Below, in pieces: positions 1-7,751 of a DNA stretch of 64,000 nt. Where the stretch lies: positions 61,889 through 125,888 of the forward strand of contig PLUF01000043.1 in NCBI GenBank assembly GCA_003164815.1, written 5' to 3'. This DNA is from Candidatus Gagatemarchaeum stordalenia. Its GTDB lineage: Archaea; Thermoproteota; Nitrososphaeria; Nitrososphaerales; Gagatemarchaeaceae. Below the pieces are notes generated by a model. That model did not search any database and was not told where the DNA came from. It saw nothing but the letters and a program-made list of their open reading frames with translations. Position 1 is the stretch's first letter. Every line of letters begins with the position of its first letter. The translations under genes and the position numbers were made by a program.

Positions 1-1391
1 GCCGCTGGACTGGTGTTGGTCGAGCCGGGGACCGTGCCGACGTACGCTGTGGCGTTCATCGCCGCCACTAGCTGAGGGATGGTTTGACCCTGCTGGATCC
101 AACCGTTGGACAGTGCCAATGCGTTGGTCCACACCGGACGGGAGTCAATCTGTGGCGGTAGCTCTCCGTTGGAGCCGCTCGTAATGGCCGCAGCGTTGAA
201 GCAGGTCTGGTCGAACACGATGAAGCTCGGGATCCGTGTGTACTCTGGCACGGTAAGGTCGAAGTCCGAGAGCTTTATCCACCAGTTGTGCGAGTATGTC
301 GAGATCTCGGTCTCGTCGGCGTAGCGGTTGCCGTACTTGTCTACGTAGATCCATCCGTGCTGAGAGGGAGCGGTGGTGCTGAACGCGATGGGATACTCAG
401 GGAACCATGGGACCATGCGGGCCGACATCCCACCCATGTGCCACATGGCTGCTCCGACCTTTGAGGCCATCGTGACGCTGTCCCCCGTGCAGTACGGCCA
501 TCCGTAGAAGTGTGCGGGGTAGACCCTCATGCTGTCGGACTTCAGAGTCTCATTGAACTCGATGCTACCCGTTGTGAGGACGACGCCCCTGTTCGCTTTG
601 ATGTTCAGAATCTCGCTTGCGTTGGCGAGGGCCTGGACCCCGAGAATCTCTCCGGTGGTCGGGTTCTGGATAAGGTCGGTGGCGGGTGTGTTGAAGAGTA
701 TTGGGATGTTCCTGCTCTGGATCAGCGCGTCGAGCTGCTGGAAGAAGGCGTTGCCGCTCGCTAGCGACATGCCTCCGAAAGCTGTAGCGCCTCCAGGAAG
801 TGGAGGGAACTCAGCAGTGGTCGCGCTCTTCGTGTACTTTATTCCCATCTGAGTGAGCCAGGCGGGGTTCTCCGTCTCCATCCACGCCAGAGCCTCGCAG
901 ACCTCCATCGGGGTGTTGCCCCACGACTGTGCATAGATGTAGTTCGCTCCGCCGATCGGGTCCGTCACGTAGGTCGCGTTGCCGGCGTTCATCGAGGTAT
1001 TGCCGCCGCCTCCTGAGATGGTAGACTTGGTGAACCCAAGCGCGGCATAGCTGGGCGTCTTCTCGAGTATGAGGACGTTTGCTCCCAGGTCGTGCGCTGT
1101 GATTGCGGTGACCGCACCTGCTCCTCCGTACCCTACCACGACCACGTCAGCTGTCTGAGACCAGTTTGCCGGGACTGGTAGAGGAGCTGCCTTGCTTACC
1201 GACGCAGACATCTTGCCGACCGCCGGGACTTCTTTCGTTCCCGCACCCTTCACGGCAGACGCCAGTCTAGGACTAAAAGTCGAGGCTACGACCGCCGTTC
1301 CTCCGATTGCCGCTGCTCCGATGGCGGCGGTTCCCAAGAAGCTCCTCCGTGAGAGCTTGATGTCTTTGAACTTTCTTCCATCACTAGTCAT
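1..1391 (-). CDS. Tat-exported FAD-dependent fumarate-reductase-like flavoprotein, copy 1 (C-terminus outside window)
   Basis: The ATG at 1391 opens a frame that stays open to the left edge, giving about 463 residues; the full-length paralogues have 614 and 663. The N-terminus has a twin-arginine signal (LSRRSFLG, about residues 13-20) and an alanine-rich hydrophobic stretch. A dinucleotide-binding motif GYGGAG follows the sequence ADVVVV near residue 85. The FAD_binding_2 family includes fumarate reductase, urocanate reductase and 3-ketosteroid dehydrogenase. It probably reduces or dehydrogenates an organic substrate outside the membrane; the substrate is unknown. No haem motif is visible in the part seen, so electrons must come from a partner. 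It is the first of three paralogues, alternating with M15-like genes. Its promoter has the shared palindrome at 1434-1449. The remaining C-terminal part lies beyond base 1. Confidence 0.85.
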   Translation of the reverse strand, partial: MTSDGRKFKDIKLSRRSFLGTAAIGAAAIGGTAVVASTFSPRLASAVKGAGTKEVPAVGKMSASVSKAAPLPVPANWSQTADVVVVGYGGAGAVTAITAHDLGANVLILEKTPSYAALGFTKSTISGGGGNTSMNAGNATYVTDPIGGANYIYAQSWGNTPMEVCEALAWMETENPAWLTQMGIKYTKSATTAEFPPLPGGATAFGGMSLASGNAFFQQLDALIQSRNIPILFNTPATDLIQNPTTGEILGVQALANASEILNIKANRGVVLTTGSIEFNETLKSDSMRVYPAHFYGWPYCTGDSVTMASKVGAAMWHMGGMSARMVPWFPEYPIAFSTTAPSQHGWIYVDKYGNRYADETEISTYSHNWWIKLSDFDLTVPEYTRIPSFIVFDQTCFNAAAITSGSNGELPPQIDSRPVWTNALALSNGWIQQGQTIPQLVAAMNATAYVGTVPGSTNTSPA

Positions 1392-1413
1392 ACATGGACC
1401 GCCCCCTGCAGGC

Positions 1414-1449
1414 CTTTTAAAGAAGGAGCACGTTTCCCAACTTTGAGAA
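1414..1449 (-). promoter_or_regulatory. Promoter of flavoprotein copy 1: TATA box plus upstream palindrome
   Basis: Read on the minus strand, the site TTCTCAAAGTTGGGAA (1434-1449) has one mismatch to the 7-2-7 palindrome. It is followed 11 bases later by a TATA element (1414-1422). The ATG at 1391 is about 25-30 bases further on. The spacing is identical to the other members of this operator set. Confidence 0.7.
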
Positions 1450-1487
1450 CGGCAGGCCGTCCGAGGTAGCGAAACTCCTACTTGGCG

Positions 1488-1889
1488 CTAGCGGGCAACT
1501 GAGACCTCAAGTGATGGCTTGATGTTCTGATTGAAGCGGAAAAGGTTGGACGGGTCGCACTTGTCCTTCACCGCCATCAAACTGCTGAATTTCTCTGTCC
1601 AGTATGCCGCCCTTACTCTGTTCTCGCCCTCTTCTCCCATGAAGTTCACATAGGCTCCCGTTGAGAGCTTGCCCATCGCGGCGAAGGAGTTACCCGTCCA
1701 GTCGATGTGCTTCTGGTTCTCTCTTGAATCGGTCAACGCGGAAACTGATTTGACGATGAGCGGTGCGTAGCGATGGCTGTGTTACGTGGAGAGGTCTACG
1801 GGCATAGCTGAGGCTCCTCCCAGCTGGCGGTTGTGGATGGCTGACAACAGCGACGTGATCTTCACCCCATGCTCCAGCTTTCTTACCAT
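1488..1889 (-). pseudogene. Decayed C-terminus of a berberine-bridge-type FAD oxidase
   Basis: The 1488-1736 frame reads like the BBE domain that closes berberine-bridge/6-hydroxynicotine-oxidase-type FAD enzymes: a GAYVNFMG motif, a conserved RVRAAY, then DPSNLFRFNQNIKP. Reading further upstream in the same frame, 1785-1889 still matches the family (QLGGASAMP..., then SHRYAPL). A TAA at 1782-1784 interrupts the frame where the family has Thr-Ala-Phe/Tyr-x-His-Arg. The FAD-binding N-terminal two thirds is missing, and the upstream M15-like gene begins directly there. I read it as a remnant left when the flavoprotein/M15 cassette expanded. No promoter is seen. The 82-residue piece could be expressed from an internal TTG but would lack FAD-binding residues. 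Confidence 0.75.
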
Positions 1890-1942
1890 GGACTTCGCTG
1901 GGCAGGAAAGGCGGGCCACAAGCCTGGCCATCCGGGCCCGCC

Positions 1943-3355
1943 TCACCAGTCCACGTGCACGTGCTTGGCGTCCGGGCTCCCTAGCGGGACGGCCTTGCCG
2001 GGGGAGGCCTCGCAGACGGCGTGGAAGCCGGCCCTAACGCATGCCTGATAGAGGGCCTCCAGCGCGTCGGCACCGAACGGGTCGGAGGTGAGGTCGAGGG
2101 CTCGTCCGCGGACGTGGGGGTTGCCAGGATGGGAGTCGCCGCTCGCCTTGTTCCTCTGGGGAGACCGGAAGCCTGAGACTACGCGGAGGGTGCCGGGTGG
2201 CCCCTTCCTGAACTCTAGGTCAATCCTGTCGAAGGCGCCCTGCATCCCGCCGTCGACGACCAATCCGTAATTTCCAACATTGAAAGACTTGTCAAAGGGA
2301 TGGGCGACGCAGTCACCCCTTGATGGGACGACGCCCTCGCCGTGGTCGATGTATTCCTGCCTCAGGAGGTCGATGTCGTCTTGGAAGAGGATGAAGTGTT
2401 GTTCGATGCCCTCGAACGCCGCTGAGACGTCATACTGGAGCGGCCTGTTGCGGACGATCGATCCGTCGGTTGGGCGCGCCCCGGGGTTGGGCCTGAAAGC
2501 GAAGGTCATGCTGCCGGGGATCTGGTCCGGGACCCCGCTCCCGCTGAACGGACCCATCCCCTTCACTCGCCAAGAGGTCAAGCTCGCCCAGCCGGACTCT
2601 GGTATCGTCACGCCAGGGATCGCCAGACGGAGGCTGATGGAGTCGGTGGAGACGAACGAGTGGCGACCGTCCGCCCCGCGGTCTTCCCGTTCGATGTTGA
2701 ATTGCGGGATTAGCGCGAACGTCCACGTCGTGGTACGAGTCCCAAGTCCAGCCTCGTCCTGGAACGTCTGGGTTATCGTCTGCGGTTCGGTCTCCTTGAG
2801 GTCCAACATCAGATGCTGGAACTCCTTCAGGCCGGTCTGGGGGAGGCTGTGGACAACTGCGAGGTCGACCTCGCGTTCGGAGGGGATGACCGCCGCCGCC
2901 GGAGGCGCCATCACATTGAGCACGGTCGAGGGGTCGTCAGGACTCGGAGCAGGCCAACCCCAGTTGAAGGTCGCCGAGAAGGGCGCGGCCGCGGGCTTAC
3001 CCGGCGTCGCATCTCCCAAGGGGGTCTGCAGGCCCTTCGCCTCCACCCCTGAGCTGCGAATCGCGATGCTCATGGTCTCCGTCGCGGGATCGTAGGTTCC
3101 CCCCAGGGTCCACCCGGCGGTCCCTTCCCCGGTCATGCGCATGGTCGGGGTAGAGACCTCGACGTCGAAGGTCCCGACCATCCTTCCGGCGACAGAATTC
3201 GCCGGGACAGTGGATGCTCCAGCGTCACTGCCAGTAGCTTGTCTGAGGAAGAGGGTGAACGTCAGGCTCCCCTCGAAGTTGAAGGAGACAGAATTCGCGC
3301 CGCTAACAGAACTCGTTGCAATCGCTTTGGCAGCCCAGGGGCTTAGGATTTCCAA
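1943..3355 (-). CDS. M15/DD-peptidase-like protein with large N-terminal beta-rich region, copy A
   Basis: This 470-residue protein has two parts. The last 77 residues match the M15 D-Ala-D-Ala carboxypeptidase/hedgehog fold: SGFRSPQRN from residue 394, a zinc His at 414 and Asp at 421 (HVRGRALDL), and a final HVHVDW with His 465/467. The first 350 residues are rich in Ser/Thr/Gly and beta-like; I do not recognise them. No signal peptide is obvious. The start is TTG; a TATA box at 3395-3404 puts the transcript start about 20 bases upstream, which supports it. Archaea lack murein, so the substrate may be pseudo-peptide, a surface protein, or none. A close paralogue lies at 5743-7194; each sits just upstream (in transcription) of a position next to a flavoprotein gene. 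Confidence 0.7.
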   Translation of the reverse strand: MEILSPWAAKAIATSSVSGANSVSFNFEGSLTFTLFLRQATGSDAGASTVPANSVAGRMVGTFDVEVSTPTMRMTGEGTAGWTLGGTYDPATETMSIAIRSSGVEAKGLQTPLGDATPGKPAAAPFSATFNWGWPAPSPDDPSTVLNVMAPPAAAVIPSEREVDLAVVHSLPQTGLKEFQHLMLDLKETEPQTITQTFQDEAGLGTRTTTWTFALIPQFNIEREDRGADGRHSFVSTDSISLRLAIPGVTIPESGWASLTSWRVKGMGPFSGSGVPDQIPGSMTFAFRPNPGARPTDGSIVRNRPLQYDVSAAFEGIEQHFILFQDDIDLLRQEYIDHGEGVVPSRGDCVAHPFDKSFNVGNYGLVVDGGMQGAFDRIDLEFRKGPPGTLRVVSGFRSPQRNKASGDSHPGNPHVRGRALDLTSDPFGADALEALYQACVRAGFHAVCEASPGKAVPLGSPDAKHVHVDW

Positions 3356-3586
3356 GATGGTGGGTCTCTGTTCAGAAGGGGGGGTGATTTTTTGATATTT
3401 AAGAAAGTAGGCTCAGCGCGGCGCGGAAGCGTCTGGAAGTGCTACCGGTCCATCGGGTAGGAGAGTGCTAATCCGCGACGGTTGCCAGTCAAACGACGAG
3501 GAGGATAAGGGGGCGCGAAGGTTGGATTCTTACTGAGAAGGCAGAACGATTCCGGTTGCTAGGAGGCGTAGAGAAGAAAAGGGAGA

Positions 3587-3611
3587 GGAAGCTCCATCCT
3601 TAGGAGCTTCC
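3587..3611 (-). terminator. Hairpin terminator of flavoprotein copy 2
   Basis: A perfect 9-bp stem (GGAAGCTCC / GGAGCTTCC) with a 7-base loop lies 13 bases past the stop codon. On the transcribed strand it is followed by a pyrimidine-rich run. The same stem core recurs after copy 3. Confidence 0.65.
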
Positions 3612-3623
3612 CACCCACTGAAT

Positions 3624-5468
3624 CTAGGATGTCCAGGGGGCTTCGGCTGCTGCGTTGGTACCGGAGATGCGCCCGAAGGCGATCAACTCACAGATGTCGC
3701 CTCCGCCCGTTGGGTAGAGGAAACCGTAGACGGATCCGTTCTCGCCGTTGCCATAGAGTCTGGGTATCGGGTTGTTGTAGGGGTCGGTGATTTGCGAAAG
3801 TGCATTGCGCTGAAGTCCGCCCTGGGTGTTCGGTCCTCCTACCCAGAGTGGGAGCGCGTAGTATGGGGGTGTCTGGAGTGGGGCCATCGTCAGGGAGGTC
3901 CTTTGGAAGACCGTGTCGCCCTTGCCGGCCGCGCAGTCCGTGTTGTACTGGTTCACGGCGGCAGCCAGGTTGGCTGCGGAGAAGTTGGGCGCGCTGGTCC
4001 CGTCGGGTATGGTGACTGTGTCCATGCTCTCGGCGGCGTTCCAGCTCGGTGGGACGGCCATCCCCTGGTTCGAACCGATAACGTTCCACTTTGCGATGTT
4101 CGCGGCCAGCGTTGGGATGTCTGCTCCGGACATGATCCATCCAGCTGCTATCTCAGTAGCGTTGTTCGCGCTCCAGGGAGTTCCGGCTGACGAGCCAGCC
4201 CCGAGGACGCCTCCAAGCTGGACCGGGACGGATGTCGGACCTCCGGATGCGGCAGGGCCCTTCTGGCAGAATGTGTTGTCGAAGATCACGAACGATGGAA
4301 GGTTGGTGTACTCGCCGACGGTCAGGTTGAAGCCGTTCATGGCGCACCATCCGCTGTGGGATGGGTAGCCGCTCTCGTTGAGGAAGCGCTGGCCGTACCT
4401 GTTCACCCAGATGTAGTTATTGGTCGGGTTGTTGTAGGCCCATCCTTGGTTGAGTCGAGGGACCCAGGGCTCGGGGCGTCCGGAGACCGCGTTCATGTGC
4501 CACAGTGCCGCTCCGACCTTCTGGCCCATCTTGATCCCGTCACCCGTGTTGTACTGCCACCCGTAGAAGTGATCGGGGTAGGCCTTCAGGAATCTCACCT
4601 TCATGACGTCATCGTACTCGAACCCGCCTGTGCACATGATGACACCACGTTTGGCCTGGATGTTCAGTGTCTGGCTCCCGTTCTGCGCGGCCTGTACGCC
4701 TAGGATCTCGCCGGTCGTCGGGTTCTGGATTAGGCCCGTGGCACGAGTGTTGAAGAGCACAGGTATGTTCCTCTTCTGGACAAAGCTGTCGAGGAACTTG
4801 AAGAGCTGCTGGCCCTGTCCGTTCACGTTGTAGTTGCTGATAGAGGAGAAACCTGGGACGTTCGGGAACTCTCCGCTAAGGCTGGCGAGAGTGCAGGGTA
4901 TGCCCATGCTGTCCAGCCACGCCTTGTTCTGGTTCGCCATGGTGCCCCACGCCTGACAGACGTCCATGGGCGTCGCGCCGAACGAGAGGCTGTACAGGTG
5001 CAGCGCTCCGCCGACAGGGTCGGTCGGCCATACGCACAGGCCTCCAGAGATGTGGGTGTTTCCTCCGCCTCCGGAGATCTGGTCCGAGGGTTGGGTCCCG
5101 TTGGTGATGCCAAAGCTTGCGAGGCTCGGCGTCTTCTCGAGTATTACTACATTGGCTCCAGCGTCGAAAGCAGTGATAGCGGAGACTGCGCCTGCTCCTC
5201 CGTAACCTACCACGACTACATCTGCAGACTGGGACCACGTCGTCGGAACCGGTATCGGGGCACCCTTGCTGTACGCCGAGGATGCTCTACGATTGGCCGA
5301 GACTTCTCCTTTCGGGCCCGCGCCTGCCGTGGCCGACGCAAACTTAGGGTTCAGAGAGGACGCAGCGATAGCTGTCCCTCCGACAGCCGCGGCGCCGATC
5401 ACCGCGCTTCCCAAGAAGTTCCTTCTGGATAGCTTCAACTTGCTGAGCTGTCCCTTATCACTAGTCAT
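3624..5468 (-). CDS. Tat-exported FAD-dependent fumarate-reductase-like flavoprotein, copy 2
   Basis: This complete 614-residue member of the family has a Tat motif SRRNFLG (14-20), a hydrophobic signal core and an AxA-rich exit. The FAD-binding motif GYGGAG is at 88-93, followed by an acidic strand end (VVILEK). GGGGNTHISGG is the glycine-rich substrate/FAD loop near 135-145. TGGFEYD marks the second FAD contact, and YGQRFLNESG resembles the fumarate-reductase motif around the active-site lid. The C-terminal GENGSVYGFLYPTGGGD...AFGRISGTNAA is the conserved FAD-pocket closing element. No haem-binding CxxCH is present. It should act outside the membrane and accept electrons from a membrane cytochrome; the acceptor is unknown. 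The unit is single-gene, with palindrome promoter (5491-5526) and hairpin terminator (3587-3611). Confidence 0.88.
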   Translation of the reverse strand: MTSDKGQLSKLKLSRRNFLGSAVIGAAAVGGTAIAASSLNPKFASATAGAGPKGEVSANRRASSAYSKGAPIPVPTTWSQSADVVVVGYGGAGAVSAITAFDAGANVVILEKTPSLASFGITNGTQPSDQISGGGGNTHISGGLCVWPTDPVGGALHLYSLSFGATPMDVCQAWGTMANQNKAWLDSMGIPCTLASLSGEFPNVPGFSSISNYNVNGQGQQLFKFLDSFVQKRNIPVLFNTRATGLIQNPTTGEILGVQAAQNGSQTLNIQAKRGVIMCTGGFEYDDVMKVRFLKAYPDHFYGWQYNTGDGIKMGQKVGAALWHMNAVSGRPEPWVPRLNQGWAYNNPTNNYIWVNRYGQRFLNESGYPSHSGWCAMNGFNLTVGEYTNLPSFVIFDNTFCQKGPAASGGPTSVPVQLGGVLGAGSSAGTPWSANNATEIAAGWIMSGADIPTLAANIAKWNVIGSNQGMAVPPSWNAAESMDTVTIPDGTSAPNFSAANLAAAVNQYNTDCAAGKGDTVFQRTSLTMAPLQTPPYYALPLWVGGPNTQGGLQRNALSQITDPYNNPIPRLYGNGENGSVYGFLYPTGGGDICELIAFGRISGTNAAAEAPWTS

Positions 5469-5490
5469 AATCGAAAGTCCGACTGGAGCG

Positions 5491-5526
5491 TTAATAAAGA
5501 ACGTACACGATTCTCAACTTTGAGAA
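5491..5526 (-). promoter_or_regulatory. Promoter of flavoprotein copy 2: TATA plus perfect palindrome
   Basis: TTCTCAACTTTGAGAA (5511-5526) is a perfect 7-2-7 palindrome. Eleven bases downstream on the minus strand is the TATA box CTTTATTAA (5491-5499). The start codon at 5468 is about 23 bases beyond, so the mRNA is nearly leaderless. Confidence 0.8.
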
Positions 5527-5742
5527 CCCACAGTCGCCCCATGCCTACGTACCCCTACGTGAGAAGACGGTGCACATTCCCAGGGACGCTGGGTGAGTCT
5601 CCTGAATGCCCTTCTCTTGAGCAGTCTCCTTTGGTCTGTCGTGCCCTATGAGCCAGCGATTCTGAAAGCGAACAGCCATGGCAACTGAATGCTCAGGATA
5701 GGCGATCAGACCGTACCCTTAGCCTGCCCCTCTGGACCGGTC

Positions 5743-7194
5743 TCACCAGTAGACGTGCACGTGCTTCGCGTCCGCGCTGCCTGGCGGGACAGCGTTGCCC
5801 GGAGTCGCCTCGCAGACGGTGTGGTATCCGGCCCTGACGCAGGCCTGGTAGAGAGCATTCAGCGCGTCGGCACTAGTGGGGTCGGGGGCGAGGTCGAGGG
5901 CCCGTCCGTAGACATGCGGATTGCCCGGATGGGAGTCGCCGCTCGCCTTGTTCCTCTGGGGAGACCGGAAGCCGGAGACGACGCGGAGCGTCCCGCGGGA
6001 CTCTTTCCCGAACTCGAGGCCGACTTTGTCGAAGGCGGCCCGCATCCCGCCGTCGATGATGAGGTCGTAGTTTCCGGCGTTGAAGGACCCGTCGACCGGG
6101 TGGGCGACGCAGTCGCCCCGCGACGGGATGACGGTCTCGCCGTGGTCGATGTACTCCTGCCTCAGGAGGTCGACGTCGTCCTGGACCAGGATGAAGAAAT
6201 GTTCGATGCCCTCGAACGCCGCAGAGACGGTATACTGGAGCGGCCTGTTGCGGACGGTCGACCCGGCGGTCGGGCGCGCCCCGGGGCTGGGATTGAAGGC
6301 GAAGGTCATGCTATCAGGCATCTGGTCTGGGACCCCGCTCCCGCTGAACGGCCCCATCCCCTTCACTCGCCAAGTTGCCAGCATCGCCCAGTCCGACTCG
6401 GGCACCGTCACTCCCGGGATTGCCAGGCGAAGGCCGATTGAATCGGTGGAGACGAACGAGTGACGGCCGTCCGATCCGCGGTCGTCCCGCTCGATGTTGA
6501 ATGATGGAATCAGCGCCAGAGTCCAGGTCGTGGTCCGGGTCCCCAGACCGGCCTCGTCCTCGAACGTCTGGGTGATGCTCTGAGGTTCGGGATTCTTTAG
6601 GTCTATCGACAGGTGCTGGAACTCCTTCAGGCCGGTCTGGGGGAGGCTGAGGATTACGGCCAGGTCGACCTCGCGCTCGGAGGGGATTACCGGGACGGTG
6701 GGGGCCTTGATCAAATCGAGGATGGTGGAGGCGTCGTCGATCCACGGCATCACCGCGCCCCATGACGATACGGGAGGCTGCCAACCCCAGTTGAAAGCCG
6801 TCGAGAAGGGCTGGGCTATGGGCGCGCCGTCGTCCTCCGCATCTCCCAGAGGTGTATGCAGGCCCTTTGCCTCAGCCCCCGAACTGCGGATCGCGATGCT
6901 TATCGTCTCGGTCGCGGGATCGTAGATCCCGCCCAGAATCCATCCGGCGCCACCGTTTCCGGTCATCCGCATGGTCGGGGTAGAGAGCTCGACGTCGAAG
7001 GTCCCGACCATCCTTCCGGCGACAGAGTTGGCCGGGATGTCTGCTGTTCCCTTAGTCTGGGGAATCACGGCCTGCGAAAGGAAGACTGTAAACACGAGAC
7101 TGCCCTTAATTTTGCAGGAAACGGAACTCGGGCCATTGATCGCGCTCGTCGCCGTCACCATGGCGGTCCATGCGCTGGAAATCTCTGAGCCCAA
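5743..7194 (-). CDS. M15/DD-peptidase-like protein with large N-terminal beta-rich region, copy B
   Basis: This 483-residue paralogue of the 1943-3355 gene is similar along its full length, including the N-terminal region of unknown fold (KGSLVFTVFL, GRMVGTFDVE, ATETISIAIRSSG). The C-terminal M15 domain keeps SGFRSPQRN (from 407), His 427, Asp 434 and His 478/480. Its last tripeptide is VYW where copy A has VDW. It has a short insertion near residue 150 relative to copy A. The TTG start at 7194 sits a few bases after the transcript start predicted from a TATA box at 7220-7230, so it is probably leaderless. Neither M15 gene has the palindrome, so they are not obviously co-regulated with the neighbouring flavoproteins. 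Function and substrate are unknown. Confidence 0.7.
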   Translation of the reverse strand: MGSEISSAWTAMVTATSAINGPSSVSCKIKGSLVFTVFLSQAVIPQTKGTADIPANSVAGRMVGTFDVELSTPTMRMTGNGGAGWILGGIYDPATETISIAIRSSGAEAKGLHTPLGDAEDDGAPIAQPFSTAFNWGWQPPVSSWGAVMPWIDDASTILDLIKAPTVPVIPSEREVDLAVILSLPQTGLKEFQHLSIDLKNPEPQSITQTFEDEAGLGTRTTTWTLALIPSFNIERDDRGSDGRHSFVSTDSIGLRLAIPGVTVPESDWAMLATWRVKGMGPFSGSGVPDQMPDSMTFAFNPSPGARPTAGSTVRNRPLQYTVSAAFEGIEHFFILVQDDVDLLRQEYIDHGETVIPSRGDCVAHPVDGSFNAGNYDLIIDGGMRAAFDKVGLEFGKESRGTLRVVSGFRSPQRNKASGDSHPGNPHVYGRALDLAPDPTSADALNALYQACVRAGYHTVCEATPGNAVPPGSADAKHVHVYW

Positions 7195-7713
7195 GGATCT
7201 TCTGTAAACATCGACTTTTTTTGATTATTTAAATCTGGGGTCCCGCGACGGGTGCAGCAGGGTGAAGGACGGTCTGCTGTGGAACCAGTTCCTTCCTGTG
7301 TCACCCCGGCACCGCAGATCCCCTCGACATGCTGGCGATAAGAACCCACCCTCTGGGGGGGGATGTGTCAGGACGAGAAGGAAGACGAGTCGAGTCGCGA
7401 AGCGAGGGGATCGAACCCGGGGTGTGGCAGCCGGTCCAAGACTCCTTCCCGTCTGGCGCGCTCCCATGCCGGAGAGCTCGCCTTGCATCTCACCGCGATG
7501 CAATCGGCGGGGGAGGCATCTCGGGTAGGCCGCTCAGCATTGACCGGTGCAGTCGCTCTCCACTTGCTACTCGTTTGGGTCAATCAGAAGAATCGATAAT
7601 CACGCGGCTCGGTCTGGAGTCAGGTATGTAGCTTCAGAAGAACGACCGAAACGCCACCTCCCACGGACGAATCATAACCGCCAGATGATTTGACGAAAAA
7701 AAAGAGAAAGAGA
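7195..7713. other. Intergenic stretch without a recognisable gene
   Basis: The left end holds the TATA box of the M15-like copy B (7220-7230). The rest has only short unconvincing frames. Minus-strand bases around 7400-7440 carry a tRNA T-loop-like string (GGGTTCGATCCC), but its stem has only three pairs and no acceptor partner is found. Confidence 0.5.
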
Positions 7714-7739
7714 GGAAGCTCCCCATTTGGGGAGCTTCC
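7714..7739 (-). terminator. Strong hairpin terminator of flavoprotein copy 3
   Basis: A perfect 11-bp stem (GGAAGCTCCCC / GGGGAGCTTCC) with a 4-base loop ATTT lies 12 bases after the stop. On the minus strand it is followed by a T-rich tract including eight T in a row. The stem core equals that of copy 2. Confidence 0.75.
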
Positions 7740-7751
7740 GAAGCGCCGTGC

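Noticed and set aside
7381..7500. tRNA-like string on the minus strand (GGGTTCGATCCC)
   Set aside because: The T-stem has only three pairs and no acceptor, D or anticodon arm can be folded around it.
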